Positions 1 to 10,474 of a stretch of DNA of 64,000 nucleotides are shown here, piece after piece. The notes under the pieces are model-generated. The model did no database searches, had not been told where the DNA came from, and worked only from the letters and a program-made list of their open reading frames with translations. A program made the translations under genes and the position numbers. Numbering within the stretch: position 1 is the first letter of the stretch; each line of letters starts with the position of its first letter. Source of the stretch: Podospora bellae-mahoneyi (lineage: Eukaryota; Ascomycota; Sordariomycetes; Sordariales; Podosporaceae); assembly GCF_035222275.1 (NCBI RefSeq), contig NC_085884.1, positions 3,534,001 through 3,598,000 on the forward strand, given 5' to 3'.

Positions 1-1
1 G

Positions 2-2473
2 TTCCGGTTGGGGAATTTGGCGAAGGAGGTTTACCCGAGGGAGATGATTGGGGATCGGGCGGGGGTGGCGGCTATGGCGATACATCCGAGGGATATCGGG
101 AAGCTGGCTGTGGGCTATGCCGGGGGGGTGGTGGGGGTTTATAGTTTTAAGATGGGGGGGGTGCAGAGGTGGTATGAACCGCCGCCGGCTGGGGGGAGGA
201 TGATGATGAGGGGGAAGGTGAAGTTGACGAATGTGGTTTGGCACCCGTCGGGGACTTTTCTCATGGGGGGGTATGAGAATGGGGTGATGGTTTTTTGGGA
301 TGTGAAGGAGGGGAGGGTGGTTGGGGTGAGGGATGTTTATGGGTCGTTGGATGATCTGGAGGGGGATAAGAGGGATAGGGTGCCGTTGGGGAGGGTGAAG
401 TGGGCTTGTAAGGGGAACAATCCGGATGATACTGGGTTGGTGGTGCAGGGGGGGTGGGATAGGGGGGAGCAGCAGAGCGGGAAGAGGGGGATAAGTTTTC
501 TTGATTTGGGGCCTACGCCGGTTTATGCGACGAGTTCGTGGGAGGTTTTGGGGGGGTACGTCAAGGGGAGGGGGGAGAGGGTGGTGATGGAGATGCCGCC
601 GGGCGCAGAGGTGGTGGATTATGTGTTGATCCCTAGACAGAGTCCGTATTTTGATGGGGCGCAGGATCCGCTTGCGGTTATGGCCATGTTGAGCTCTGGG
701 GAGTTGATTACTCTGAGTTTCCCGTCCGGGTGGGCGATTAGTCCGACGAACATGCTGCATCCGAGCTTGTCGTTTGTGCACCCGTTTGTGCAGAGGATTG
801 GGGTGGCGAGTGTGGGGAGGGAGAGGTGGTTGGGGATGGTGGAAAAGAGGAGCCAGGGGGAGGCGATACTGAAGGGGGGGAAGGGGGGCAATACGAGGAG
901 GAAGATGGTGGATGTGAGGAATGTGATTTTGGTGGCGCACGCGGATAGCACGGTGAGGATTTGGGATGTCGGGTTTGGGGACGAGGTTGAGAACCCGGGG
1001 CAGTTGCAGGTTGATGTGGCGAGGGCGGTGGGGAGGTTTGAGGATGTGAGTGTCAGTGAGGTGCATATGGCCGAGGGGACGGGGGAGTTTGCCGCGGGGA
1101 CGAAGACGGGGGAGGTGGTGGTTTACAAGTGGGGGGTTAATAAGTTTCATGGGAGGGATGCGATGACGGCGCTGGATCCAAAGCCTGGAGGACTGACGGA
1201 TATCAGTACGAGGGCTGAGCCTTCACTCAAAGAAGGTCTTCAACCCTTTGTGCTCTACGAGATGGCACAAGGTTCCATCTCGGCGCTTTGCGTCTCAGAC
1301 GTAGGGTTCATCGCAGTTGGATCAGAAGGAGGACACTTCAGCATGATCGACCTCCGCGGCCCATCCGTCATCTACACCTCCCCAGTGACCGAGTTCATCA
1401 CCCAAGAAAAGAAGTCCTTCTCCCTCAAGAAATCCTCCTCCTCCCACAACAAGTTGGAATTCCCCACGGCTATTTCCTTTGGCGTCATGACACTCGAAGG
1501 AGACAGCTACTCCTCCATCTGCTGCTTCGTCGGCACAAACCTAGGCCACATTGCGACGTTCCGCCTCTTGCCGTCAGGGCAATCGTACACGGCAAAACCC
1601 GCCGGCTTCATCAAGACCTCAGCCGACAGGGTCATTTCCCTCAGCCCGATCAACTCGGAAACTGGCTCTCCGGCCACAGCAACGGGGCAGTCAGTCGCTG
1701 GTTTGAGGTCAAACGTCCAAACCCCCGGCGTTTTGGTCGCCGTTACCCAATCCGAAATCCGGATTTTCAAACCCTCCACCAACAAGGGCGCGTCCAAATC
1801 TTTTGACGACCAGCTTTGCGACTCTGCCAGAGTCATCCACCCGCCTAATCTCCCACCGTCGGTTGTCTGTCTGTTCGGTGACCGCACCACAAGGGCGTAT
1901 TCCATCCCGTCGCTCAAGGAAGTCGGCCGCGCAAGTTTGTCCATGCTGGACCCCTCCCGGACGCTGTCGTGCGTGATATCAAAAACGGGAGAGCTGATAG
2001 CGTGGAACGGACCGTCTGAGATTGCAGTCATGCCCGTTTATGGGAGCGGTAAAGGGCTCCCTGCGTCGACGGATAGTTTGATTTCGCCCGAGAGGACACT
2101 ACCCCCCAGACCGACGATTTCGAATCTTCAGTGGATCTCGGGGACGCAATATGTCAGTCCGACGGATTTGGATTTGTTGATCGGGGGGGAGGGGAGGCCG
2201 CCTTCGAAGAGGGTGGTGAGGGCTGAGGAGGTGGAGCGTGCTGCTGCTGGTGGTGGCGGGTACGGCGGGAGCAGTAGCCAGCAACAACAAGAGGGCTGGG
2301 GAGATTATTTGGTCAGGCAGGTGAATGAGAGGGCGGAGAAGCTCAGCTTTGTGGACGATGCGATGATGAAGCTGCAGGAGGCGAGCAGCGGGTGGGCGGA
2401 GGATGTCAACAAGACGGTCAAGGAGCAGAAGAGGGGGTTGTTGCTGGGGGGGTTGAAGAAGAGTTTCTTTTGA
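2..2473 (+). CDS. Sro7/Lgl/tomosyn-type exocytosis regulator, 5' partial
   Basis: The reading frame is open from the left edge with no ATG before coding starts, so the N-terminus lies outside the window. About 823 residues remain, against roughly 1,000 in the yeast Sro7 family. WD40-like blades are visible (for example a V-WHPSGTFLMGGYENG-V-FWD unit near residue 80 and a second set near residue 310 with HADSTVRIWDVG). The C-terminal 60 residues form a charged amphipathic stretch containing VNERAEKLSFVDDAMMKLQE and ending in KKSFF, like the SNARE-like tail of the tomosyn/Sro7 family. Family members bind t-SNAREs such as Sec9 and promote polarised exocytosis at the plasma membrane. No intron is needed here. 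Base composition changes abruptly near 1,190, from very G-rich to C-rich (see findings). The family call is fairly sure; the exact orthologue is inferred. Confidence 0.8.
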   Translation, partial: FRLGNLAKEVYPREMIGDRAGVAAMAIHPRDIGKLAVGYAGGVVGVYSFKMGGVQRWYEPPPAGGRMMMRGKVKLTNVVWHPSGTFLMGGYENGVMVFWDVKEGRVVGVRDVYGSLDDLEGDKRDRVPLGRVKWACKGNNPDDTGLVVQGGWDRGEQQSGKRGISFLDLGPTPVYATSSWEVLGGYVKGRGERVVMEMPPGAEVVDYVLIPRQSPYFDGAQDPLAVMAMLSSGELITLSFPSGWAISPTNMLHPSLSFVHPFVQRIGVASVGRERWLGMVEKRSQGEAILKGGKGGNTRRKMVDVRNVILVAHADSTVRIWDVGFGDEVENPGQLQVDVARAVGRFEDVSVSEVHMAEGTGEFAAGTKTGEVVVYKWGVNKFHGRDAMTALDPKPGGLTDISTRAEPSLKEGLQPFVLYEMAQGSISALCVSDVGFIAVGSEGGHFSMIDLRGPSVIYTSPVTEFITQEKKSFSLKKSSSSHNKLEFPTAISFGVMTLEGDSYSSICCFVGTNLGHIATFRLLPSGQSYTAKPAGFIKTSADRVISLSPINSETGSPATATGQSVAGLRSNVQTPGVLVAVTQSEIRIFKPSTNKGASKSFDDQLCDSARVIHPPNLPPSVVCLFGDRTTRAYSIPSLKEVGRASLSMLDPSRTLSCVISKTGELIAWNGPSEIAVMPVYGSGKGLPASTDSLISPERTLPPRPTISNLQWISGTQYVSPTDLDLLIGGEGRPPSKRVVRAEEVERAAAGGGGYGGSSSQQQQEGWGDYLVRQVNERAEKLSFVDDAMMKLQEASSGWAEDVNKTVKEQKRGLLLGGLKKSFF

Positions 2474-3156
2474 TTTTTTGCGAGGTTATTTAAGGGTATG
2501 GAACGTGTGGGTAAGGTTGGGTCCGGGGAGTTTTTCGGATGTGTTTTAGATACCATGAATGGATGTTTCTTCGTTGCCTTGCAATGTGGCTAACTTATGA
2601 GGTTGTATGCTTTGCTTGCTGCGAAAGGGAGGTGGATGTTTCATACCGCTCATGTTAGGTTGGCTGGGCATGACTATCTTTTATCATGTCTGTTGTCTAT
2701 TTTGATGGCGAATGACTGAGATTTTTGGCCATCTCATCTTCCACTAACCAACCCAGCCACATGGAATAACACAACACCTTCGTCCATAATGTCTCCCTTG
2801 GATGCCTCTTTCCAATAGAGTGTGTAATTTAGTTTTAAGAGTGTTCTCACCTCACATAATAATCATCGTTTAAGCCCCCTTCTCACAAGTTCACAAGGCA
2901 GAAAGACATTCGATAGCAGCAAATTCATCAGATACCTCTTTCTCATTCGCATCAACAGCGCCGCCGCCCTGGTATCATCGTGAGCTAGGTACATGAAATG
3001 TTTCCATATTTCCACATCATCATCTCGATCAGGTATATCCTCCTCACATAGGTAGTGCTAAAAAAATTCCAAACAATTGCCATCCCAATAGTTATCATCC
3101 CTATTCCAATCAATCAGGTATCATTAATCACAAAATCCACACACACACACACACAC
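2474..3156. other. 3' intergenic region between convergent genes
   Basis: This 680-base AT-richer spacer separates two convergent genes. I see no coding potential and no RNA gene. It should hold the 3' untranslated regions of both neighbours. A CA dinucleotide run abuts the stop codon of the permease gene at its right end. Confidence 0.6.
3139..3156. repeat. (CA)9 microsatellite
   Basis: A perfect CA run ends directly beside the TAA stop codon of the minus-strand permease, so it begins that gene's 3' UTR. Confidence 0.9.
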
Positions 3157-4830
3157 TTAGTAAGTGTAACGGAACCCAGGCTCATAATCCTCATCGCCAT
3201 CAGCCTCAAGCTCCTTCTCGCCCCTGTCGGCCGCGCTGTTGGACCGGTAGAAGCTCAAGCTGAGAATGCCAACCAGGATCAGAGTGAGACCGCTGGTGGC
3301 AATGCAGGCATAGAGACCAGGGCGGTAGTGGGGCGCGTCCTCGCCTCTGAAGACGAGCGAGCCGGCGATGCCGCCGATGCCGCCAAACATGACAAAGGTG
3401 GCCGAGCAAAAGGCGCGCTTCCACTGGCCGCGGATGTTGTTGGCCTGGTAGGACAGGGCGGTCGAGACGTTGGCGTTGGCGCCGGCGGTGACGAAGAAGA
3501 CGCCAAAGTAGCGGACGGCCGAGCTCTTGGCGAAGCCCATGATGGGGAGACCAATCATGCAGAGGATAATGTTTCCGACGATGACGGGGCCGCGGACGTG
3601 GTACCTGTCGCCGATCCAGCCAGAGAGGTAGATGATGATGGCGGCAAAGGCATAGGGAGGAGCAACCAGGCACTGAGCCTCGCCGACCGAGAATCCGAGC
3701 TCGAGGTTGAGAATGATGGGCAAGAAGTAGGCGAGGGCGTAGGTGACGGTGGTGGTGTTGAAGAAGATCATGGCGTAGGCCCAAATCTTCCAGTCGAGAC
3801 CGGCACCAAGGTACTTCTTGATGGAGAATTCCTGGACCTTGACATCACCACGGTCGGCGTTGACACGAGCACAAATCCACTCCTTCTCGGTGGGGCCAAG
3901 GAAAGACCAGGACTCTCTCTTGGAGTCGGGGAAGTCGACGAGGAGCCAGTAGCCCAAAAGACCGAGCACGCAGGTGATGATACCTTCAATGACGAAGATC
4001 CATCTCCAACCGTTCATGTCAGCAAGGCCCTTCATTTGCATGATCTGTTTGTGATCGGTCAGTTACTGGTTCGCTGACGCAAAGACATATATATCCGGGG
4101 AAACTCACTCCGTAAGCCAGGATACCAGCAAAGGCACTGGCGCAAGAACCAATGAGATAGAAGACGGCGTTTCTCTTTCCAACCTCATCTGTTCTCCATG
4201 TCAGCACAAAGTTCTCACCATGATGATAACACAGGATTGACTTACATCTAGTGTACCAGGTGCTCAAAAGGTAGACAGCGCTGGGGAAGAAGCCAGCCTC
4301 CAACACACCGAGAAGAAGTCTCATGCCGGCCATCTGCTCCCAGTTCACGACGAAACCCATACCGATCATGACGGCACCCCACAAGACAGTGATGGCAGCC
4401 AAATGCAATCTGGGACCAATCTTGCGGACAAGAATGGTGGATGGGGGCTGGAAGATGATGTAGGTGACGAAGAACAAGAGGGAGATGAGAGACTGTTTGT
4501 CGATCATGTTAGCCATGCAGTCCAAAACCCAAGAGACAAATGGCAACTCACGTAGCGGTTTCCAATCAAGACGAGATCAACACCCATACCGGCGATGTTG
4601 GCGGCACCCAAGTTGGTACGGTCCATGAGCGAGATGCAGTACATGGCACCGACAGTCAAGACGAGACGGCGATCGACCCGTCTGAGAATGGCCTTCTCCT
4701 GCTCTGGTGTGAAGCCAAAGTCGGCAGGCGAGCGGTGGACATCCGAGCCAGCCTTGGAACCAGCCTTGGAGTCAGCATTCTCAATGTTGTTAACTTCGCC
4801 GGCGGCGACCTTCTCCGAAGAGGAGTTCAT
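3157..4830 (-). CDS. MFS permease, allantoate/nicotinic-acid (Dal5/Tna1) type
   Basis: Four exons, complement(3157..4044, 4109..4188, 4246..4492, 4552..4830), give 497 residues, a normal length for the anion:cation symporter family of the major facilitator superfamily. All three introns are GT-AG and 57-64 nt long. The N-terminal 60 residues are hydrophilic. The loop RRLVLTVGAMYCISLMDRTN leads into transmembrane segment 1, and a GWRWIFVIEG motif in the middle is typical of Dal5/Tna1-like fungal permeases. About twelve hydrophobic segments are visible. The family imports small organic anions such as allantoate, nicotinate or pantothenate across the plasma membrane; the substrate here cannot be read from sequence. 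The start at 4830 was chosen because it leads directly into the family-like acidic N-terminus; further in-frame ATGs lie upstream in what looks like leader sequence. Confidence 0.88.
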
Positions 4831-7454
4831 TCTTCCCTGTCGGGGGGGGGGGTTTTGCGGTGCCCTTCTGGTCTCCGACTGGAAGAGCTGTTTGGCTGAA
4901 ACGGGGGGGGATGGGCGGTCGAGGTTTGGTGAAAGGGTGAGGAGGTGAGGACGAAGAAGGAAGGACGACAGCATGGGAAAGTCGTGTCTAATGTACCCCA
5001 ACCCATTCCTCGCCCCCGTCGCATTCTTGATCGACTTTAGCAACTCGCACTCTGCTCATCCCCGTCACAGCTCCCCATAACTACTCCATTTCCCCCGCAT
5101 CCTGTCAGCTAGCTACCGTCTCCATCGAGCTGGACTGCACGCTATACTAGCACACTAGGTAGGTAGGGTCTTGGAGTCGAGGCCAAGTTCCAGGTCCCCT
5201 GTCCAATCCAACCGTCGGCTGCATGTCACTCACACCGCATCCTTGCTCTCTGCTCGAAAGAAACCGAGGCCGGTGGTTGCCAAGAGGAGCCGGACCTATT
5301 GCAGCGCCGCAACGTCGGACAGCAAGCCTGCCTTATACACCACCATTCTAGATCCATGATGCCAGTAAGCTCCACGCATCCTGCCAACTCAAGCCGATAG
5401 TTCCAAACGCTCAAACAGTCGGAAAGCCCACACCGGTCCTCCTTATCGCAGTGTTTTTTTTCTCGTACAGGGCCAGATCGAACCGGCGATGACCGCCTCT
5501 TTCGTGTAAGCAAAGGGCTCCATTTCCCAACATTCAGAGGGGCGAGCCCGCCTCCCCGCCTTGACAGATGGAGCCCAACCCCAGGTTTTCCGGCCCCGTT
5601 TCCCACGAACGGACCCTCTTACCAAGACTCTGGGAAGGGGGTGAGCAAAGTTGACGGGGGAATTTGGTGGCCTCTCAGATCTTCGGTGAATCTCAGCAGA
5701 TGGAATTCACTTCCGGATTAGGATGGCATCACCGTTGAGCGTGCGCATCCAAGCACGTGGAGGCGAGACCAGACTAACGTTATTGGTCCTTTGTTGTACG
5801 GTAGTGCTGCAGGCTGGACTGACGGCAGCAGGCTACTGAAGTGAAGTTTGTACCGGAAATCATCTCGCGGCCACCTTGCCGCACGCCAGTTCCGCCCCCC
5901 CTTTTCCCAGTGTTCGTTGAGAACTGCGGAGAAAACAGGTCCACTGCTTGTCTCCTCTTCCCCAGACTCGAGAATCCACAGTGGCACAGTGGCAGGTTGG
6001 CTCCAATTTTCTCCGCATTTTAGCATGTCTTGAGGCTGCGTTAGGCGCGGAAGCTAAAATGTCGACGATTCCAAACCGAGACGTGACCGAGTTCAGGCGT
6101 TGCTTGCGATTGGTTCGAACGAGTGCGGGGGAAAGTCTTGGACTTGTCTTGGCCAGGTCTTTGGGGGCAGGCCTGGGGGAATGGTGAGGTCGTTGAGGGG
6201 CTCATACGATGGGTGTCGACGCCAAACAGCTTGTTCATGACGCTCTGTGGCGTCGACCATGGCTCTTGATTCCCCTTGGCAGCACCGAGTTGGTTGAAAC
6301 CGTCGCTAGAACTCGGCACGATGGTACTGAAGCCGAGGTAATAGGGCAGAGCCAAGTATTGAGGCTGACTGGTTGTTTTCGTGGGTTGATGACTTCCTGT
6401 GAAGAGGGTTTTTTTTTTTTTTTTTTGGGTGGTTTGGAATCTCGAAATGAACGGGCGGAAACAGGCAGGAATTAGAGAAGCTGAAAGCTCGAGGTCCACT
6501 GTGGATATCATGAGGTTGTTAGTGGACTCATCGAAGTCTCCAGACTCCAGAGTTCGTCGTGTTCCCAGCATCATGACTCGTGAAGTATCGGAAGGGGGAA
6601 TCTGCCCAGATCTGGGCAAATCCGGGGTAGCGCTACCGAGAGACAGGATGGACCACACGTGCGTTACGTCGTGCGATAATCCGGGGACTCGGGCGGCTCC
6701 CGAAGACGCGTGCTTGACATTGACGGAAGCCATCTTGGTGATTGCAGTGCCGGCCGTGGTCTCGACCTCGGTCGCTAGCCTTTCCCTTTTCTCCAACTTC
6801 TTAGGGCTCGATAGACGCATTCTTTGCATTCTTGGGGGTGGTCTGCCATTGGGTCATGTGACGGATTGGGTATGTGATGGAGGTGGTTGGAGGACGTTGG
6901 GTTGGAGAACAGGGGTTGAAGGGGGGGGGGCATGATCCAAATCTCCTTTCTCTGTAGCGAATGGATGGTGAGTGGATGCCGAGGTCAGAAAATAGGGATA
7001 CGAAGAAGACACGAACCGTTGGGCAAATCTTGGAGAATATGAATGAATCGGTGACGAGATTGCTCCTGATGAGGAAGGGGACGTCTGACAACCAACATCT
7101 ACGTAGCAAACATCAATCCTGGGCAATAGCACCAGCCCGACCACATCGAAACCAGGCTGCCAGAAATAACAAACAGGTTGCAATCCTTCGCTCGTTCGTC
7201 CTTCTCCCGACCCCCAAGACCGGCACTTTGAGGATGCCGGCACACGTCTCCCCGCAAAATCCACCTCTTTACCCCAGGAGAACTGCAACATTGAGGTGCA
7301 TTCCCGGACCCGGCACCTTTGGACACCTGGTAGCGTCTCACAGTAGCATCAGAGAGAGCATACCCAGAGTCGGGTCAAGCCATCACTGTTGCCTTTTCCT
7401 CCTCCATCACAAGACCGCAAATCTTATTCCGGTACTTCACAACTGTTTTTGAGA
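4831..7454. other. Long intergenic region with no supported gene
   Basis: About 2.6 kb lies between the permease start and the next candidate. Open frames exist on both strands but none has a recognisable domain, consistent codon use or a convincing splice pattern. The longest, a minus-strand frame at 6041-6829, is broken up by a poly-T tract (poly-Lys in translation). The left part must hold the promoter of the permease. A short tRNA-like fragment lies at about 5462-5515 (see findings). Confidence 0.5.
6411..6426. repeat. Poly-T tract of about 16 nt
   Basis: A homopolymer run inside the 5-8 kb intergenic region. It marks this stretch as unlikely to be coding. Confidence 0.85.
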
Positions 7455-7749
7455 ATGTCAACTTTGAGCTTTCTCGATCTGGATCGAAACTTCAACACTG
7501 CGCTCGATCTCTTGTCACCAGCTATTGCTGGCGCAATGATCATGGACCACGCCTCGCCATTGCTCCAAGTCATCGAAGAATCTGCTCTGCTGCTGTCCAC
7601 GCGTGAGAAACAGTGGTGGCCGCATCTGAGTCTGATGCCTGCCCGTAAGTATCAATGCATCTCACATGTTCTTCTTCAAGCTTGAAAAGCACCTGTTGTG
7701 GTGAATGACGTGTCTTTAATTCTTAGGCGAGCCATACCACCAAGGATAG
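7455..7749 (+). CDS. Possible 70-residue protein, two exons, unrecognised
   Basis: An ATG at 7455 opens a frame of 63 codons that runs into a consensus donor (GTAAGT at 7645). Joining to an acceptor at 7726 (TTCTTAG) gives an in-frame ending of seven more residues and a TAG stop. The predicted protein is short, with hydrophobic and acidic stretches near the N-terminus (SFLDLDRNFNTALDLLSPAI). I do not recognise a domain or signal peptide. The neighbourhood is otherwise empty. It could be a real small gene, the first exons of a decayed gene, or chance; the good donor is the main support. Confidence 0.2.
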
Positions 7750-8189
7750 ACCAGAACACCACTCTTCAACAGACCCGACGAACCCTCCTGCTTCTTAGGC
7801 ATCTTCGCAAACCACGAACCGGCGCTGCTTCGGGCTGTCGAGCCGCTCGGCATGGTTGGGGAGCAAAACCCATCTAAATAAATTGAACACCCCTAATCCG
7901 GACCTCCCCCTTCCGCCCTCGATACGCCGCAACATGACTTCGCGGGAACTCTGCACACGCAAAACGACCTGGAACCAGGGCTTGGCCATGTAAATAGATT
8001 CATCAAAACACCCCGGCACATGGGCGAGAGCACAGCGATTGGACAAGTTGTATACAAGAGGTGTCATTGACACCCAAGATGAGCTTGACTGCAAACAAGC
8101 TATAAAGAGACTCTTTGTCTTGACGCCATTGCCATGTTGATCTCCTCAGCTCAGTCTTGACCATCACCAGGTATTTCTCTGCCCCCAGG
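7750..8189 (+). promoter_or_regulatory. Upstream region of the LPMO gene with TATA box
   Basis: This 440-base stretch precedes the LPMO start. A TATAAAG element lies at 8101-8107, 83 bases before the ATG end of the leader, a plausible core-promoter position. The leader is pyrimidine-rich. I cannot assign binding sites for the cellulase regulators with confidence. Confidence 0.55.
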
Positions 8190-9238
8190 ATGAAGTTCTT
8201 GTCTCTTCTTGCCGCTGCCTCCACGGCGACGGCTCATACCATCTTTGTCCAGCTCGATGCCGGGGGCAAGGTGTATCCTGTCTCGCACGCTATCCGGACT
8301 CCCACCTATGATGGCCCGATCACCAACGTTAACTCGAATGACTTGGCCTGCAATGGAGGGCCAAACCCGACGATGAAGTCGAATGAGGTCATCACCGTCC
8401 AGGCAGGCACGACGGTCAAAGCGGTGTGGAGGCACACGCTGACTTCGGGGCCGAATAATGTCATGGATGCTTCCCACAAGGGGCCGACGTTGGCGTATTT
8501 GAAAAAGGTTAGCAATGCGCTGACCGACACGGGGATTGGAGGGGGGTGGTTCAAGATTCAGGAGGATGGCTATAACGGGGGGAATTGGGGGACCAGCAAG
8601 GTTATCAATAATGCTGGGTTGCATTATATGTTTGTTTCCTCCCCCTTTTTTTTTCTCTCTGTGGTATGAACTTTCGTGGCTGATATCTATACTAGTGATA
8701 TCCCCTCTTGCATCGCCCCGGGCCAATACCTCCTCCGCGCCGAGATGATTGCTCTCCACGGCGCTGGTTCGTCTGGTGGTGCTCAGCTTTATGTACGTCC
8801 CCTTCCTCCTTCTCCCTTCCCCCTTCCCCCCTCTTACATCGTGCTAACGCAGGTTTGTAGATGGAATGCGCCCAAATCAACATCGTCGGCGGGACTGGCG
8901 CCGTCTCGCCCAAGACGTACTCCATCCCCGGCATCTACAAGTCCAACGACCCGGGTATTTTGGTCAACATCTACTCCATGACCACGTCCTCAAAGTACAC
9001 CATCCCTGGCCCACCCCTCTTCACCTGCGCCGGCGGCAGTGGAGGATCAGGTCCGGTGACGACCCAACCCGAACCAGTGGTGGAGGTGCCGGCCCCGACC
9101 CAGCCAGAGCCGGTGGACAGCGGGTGTGAGGCTGCGCAGTGGCAGCAGTGCGGTGGGCAGAATTATTCTGGTTGCACCAGGTGCGCGGCTGGGTTTACGT
9201 GTAAGAATATCAATCAGTACTATCATCAGTGCTCGTAG
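8190..9238 (+). CDS. AA9 lytic polysaccharide monooxygenase with C-terminal CBM1
   Basis: Exons 8190..8629, 8696..8792 and 8861..9238 join to 304 residues; both introns are GT-AG (66 and 68 nt). A 15-residue signal peptide ends in ATA just before HTIFVQ, so the mature protein begins with the copper-binding N-terminal His of the AA9 histidine brace. The second brace His is residue 96 in the motif [12 protein letters not shown], and the axial Tyr lies in AQLYMECAQ, a junction created by splicing intron 2. After a Gly/Ser/Pro/Glu linker, the last 36 residues form a fungal CBM1 ([16 protein letters not shown] core with conserved Cys and aromatic residues). The enzyme is secreted and oxidatively cleaves cellulose or related glucans; CBM1 targets it to cellulose. 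The exact substrate and C1/C4 specificity cannot be read here. Confidence 0.96.
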
Positions 9239-9353
9239 GGGTACTTTTGAGAGAAGGGGGAAGGGCACGGTGTCGGTAGCGTTGGTAGGGGAAAGATCTG
9301 GGTTGGACAAAGTTGCGCATCGTTGAAAATACGTGTGATTCAGTACACATCTC

Positions 9354-9875
9354 TCAGAGCTTAGCCTTTGGCATCTCAACAGCAATGCACTCCACCTCAA
9401 CATCAGTCCCCAAAGGCAGCTGGTAAACAGCTACACAAGTCCGCGCCTATACGATGCACCGCCATTAGCAAACACTCAGTCGGCCAGCAAAGGTTGCAAG
9501 ACCTACCGGCTTGGGCTCTTTGGTAAAAAACTGATCATAAACCTCGTTCATGTCCTTGAAGTTCTTCATGTCGGTCAAGAAGACATTGACCTTTGCGACA
9601 TGGTCTAGGCTGCTTCCCGCCGCTAGGAGGACCTCCTTGAGGTTGTCGAGGCATTGTCTCTGGTTTGTGTGTCAAAAATATGCAAGGTATCCGAGAAAAA
9701 GCGATGGATGGATTCTTACCACGCGATCTTGGAAAGAACCCTCGATGAACTTTCCAGTCTTGGGATCGGTGGCGAGAGAGCCGGAGCAGAACACCATGCC
9801 GTTGTGCTTGATGGCTTGGCTGAGCTGCGGGATGGGCGCGGGGGCGTTTTGGGTGAAGACAGCGGTGGGGGCCAT
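9354..9875 (-). CDS. RidA/YjgF/Hmf1-family deaminase
   Basis: Three exons, complement(9354..9446, 9507..9659, 9720..9875), encode 133 residues, the usual size. Both introns are 60 nt and GT-AG. The sequence shows the family hallmarks: an N-terminal APxPxPQLSQAIKHNGMVF segment, a central QCLDNLKEVL...GSSLDHV-KVNVFL segment, and a C-terminal ARTCVAVYQLPLGTDVEVE stretch with the conserved Arg that binds the substrate carboxylate. RidA proteins hydrolyse reactive enamine/imine intermediates made by PLP enzymes and protect branched-chain amino-acid metabolism; they act as trimers. No clear mitochondrial leader is visible, so a cytosolic location is likely. It lies convergent to the LPMO gene, its stop only 115 bases away. 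Confidence 0.95.
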
Positions 9876-10474
9876 GGTGGCTCAGGATCATGGGTGAAGT
9901 ATGTTTTTGAAACGAAGAAGTGATTGATGTTGGTGAAGAAGAGGAGGCGGTGTGGTTGGGAGGAGAGAAAACAACTCCACAGATGTTAAGCTAGAGATGA
10001 TGGATATTTCGCCCCGCATCCTATTGCTGATCAGGGAGGTGCATAGATATCCTCTTGCAGGGCAACTACGTGATGCCGTCAAGGCTGGGTCGTCTTTTTA
10101 GAACAGGATTACGGTTCTATATTAGCAATCGAGGTTCTCACTGAACAACATCGTATCTTCAAATGGGCAAGAAAGACTCTGGGTGAATATTGACCCCTGG
10201 TTCCTGGTGATTAACCCCTGTCTCTTTTCCTAGAAGAACGCGCCAGCAACGGAGCACAGACCACCAAAAAAACGCAAAGGCCTGAATCCTGACGTAACCA
10301 CAGCGTTCTCAAAAATCACTGGCTTGACTTACACCACCAAAACGGTGTGAAATTGCAACGTCTAACTCATTCACTCTCACAACATGTTCCCTAATTTTTC
10401 ACCATAACCATTCTTTTTTTTGACTTGCACTCTCGTACCTGAGTCAGCAATCCAAATTGACACCAATTCACTCG
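9876..10474. promoter_or_regulatory. Divergent promoter between RidA and LETM1-like genes
   Basis: A 600-base spacer between divergent start codons. It contains no supported open frame. I see no strong TATA box; transcription of both genes should start within it. Confidence 0.5.

Noticed and set aside
3055-4077. Long plus-strand open frame of 340 codons
   Set aside because: It is antisense to the permease gene and arises from that gene's codon bias; no domain is seen.
6041-6829. Minus-strand open frame of 262 codons in the 5-8 kb gap
   Set aside because: It has an ATG but contains a poly-Lys run from a homopolymer, no recognisable domain and mixed composition; not enough support for a gene.
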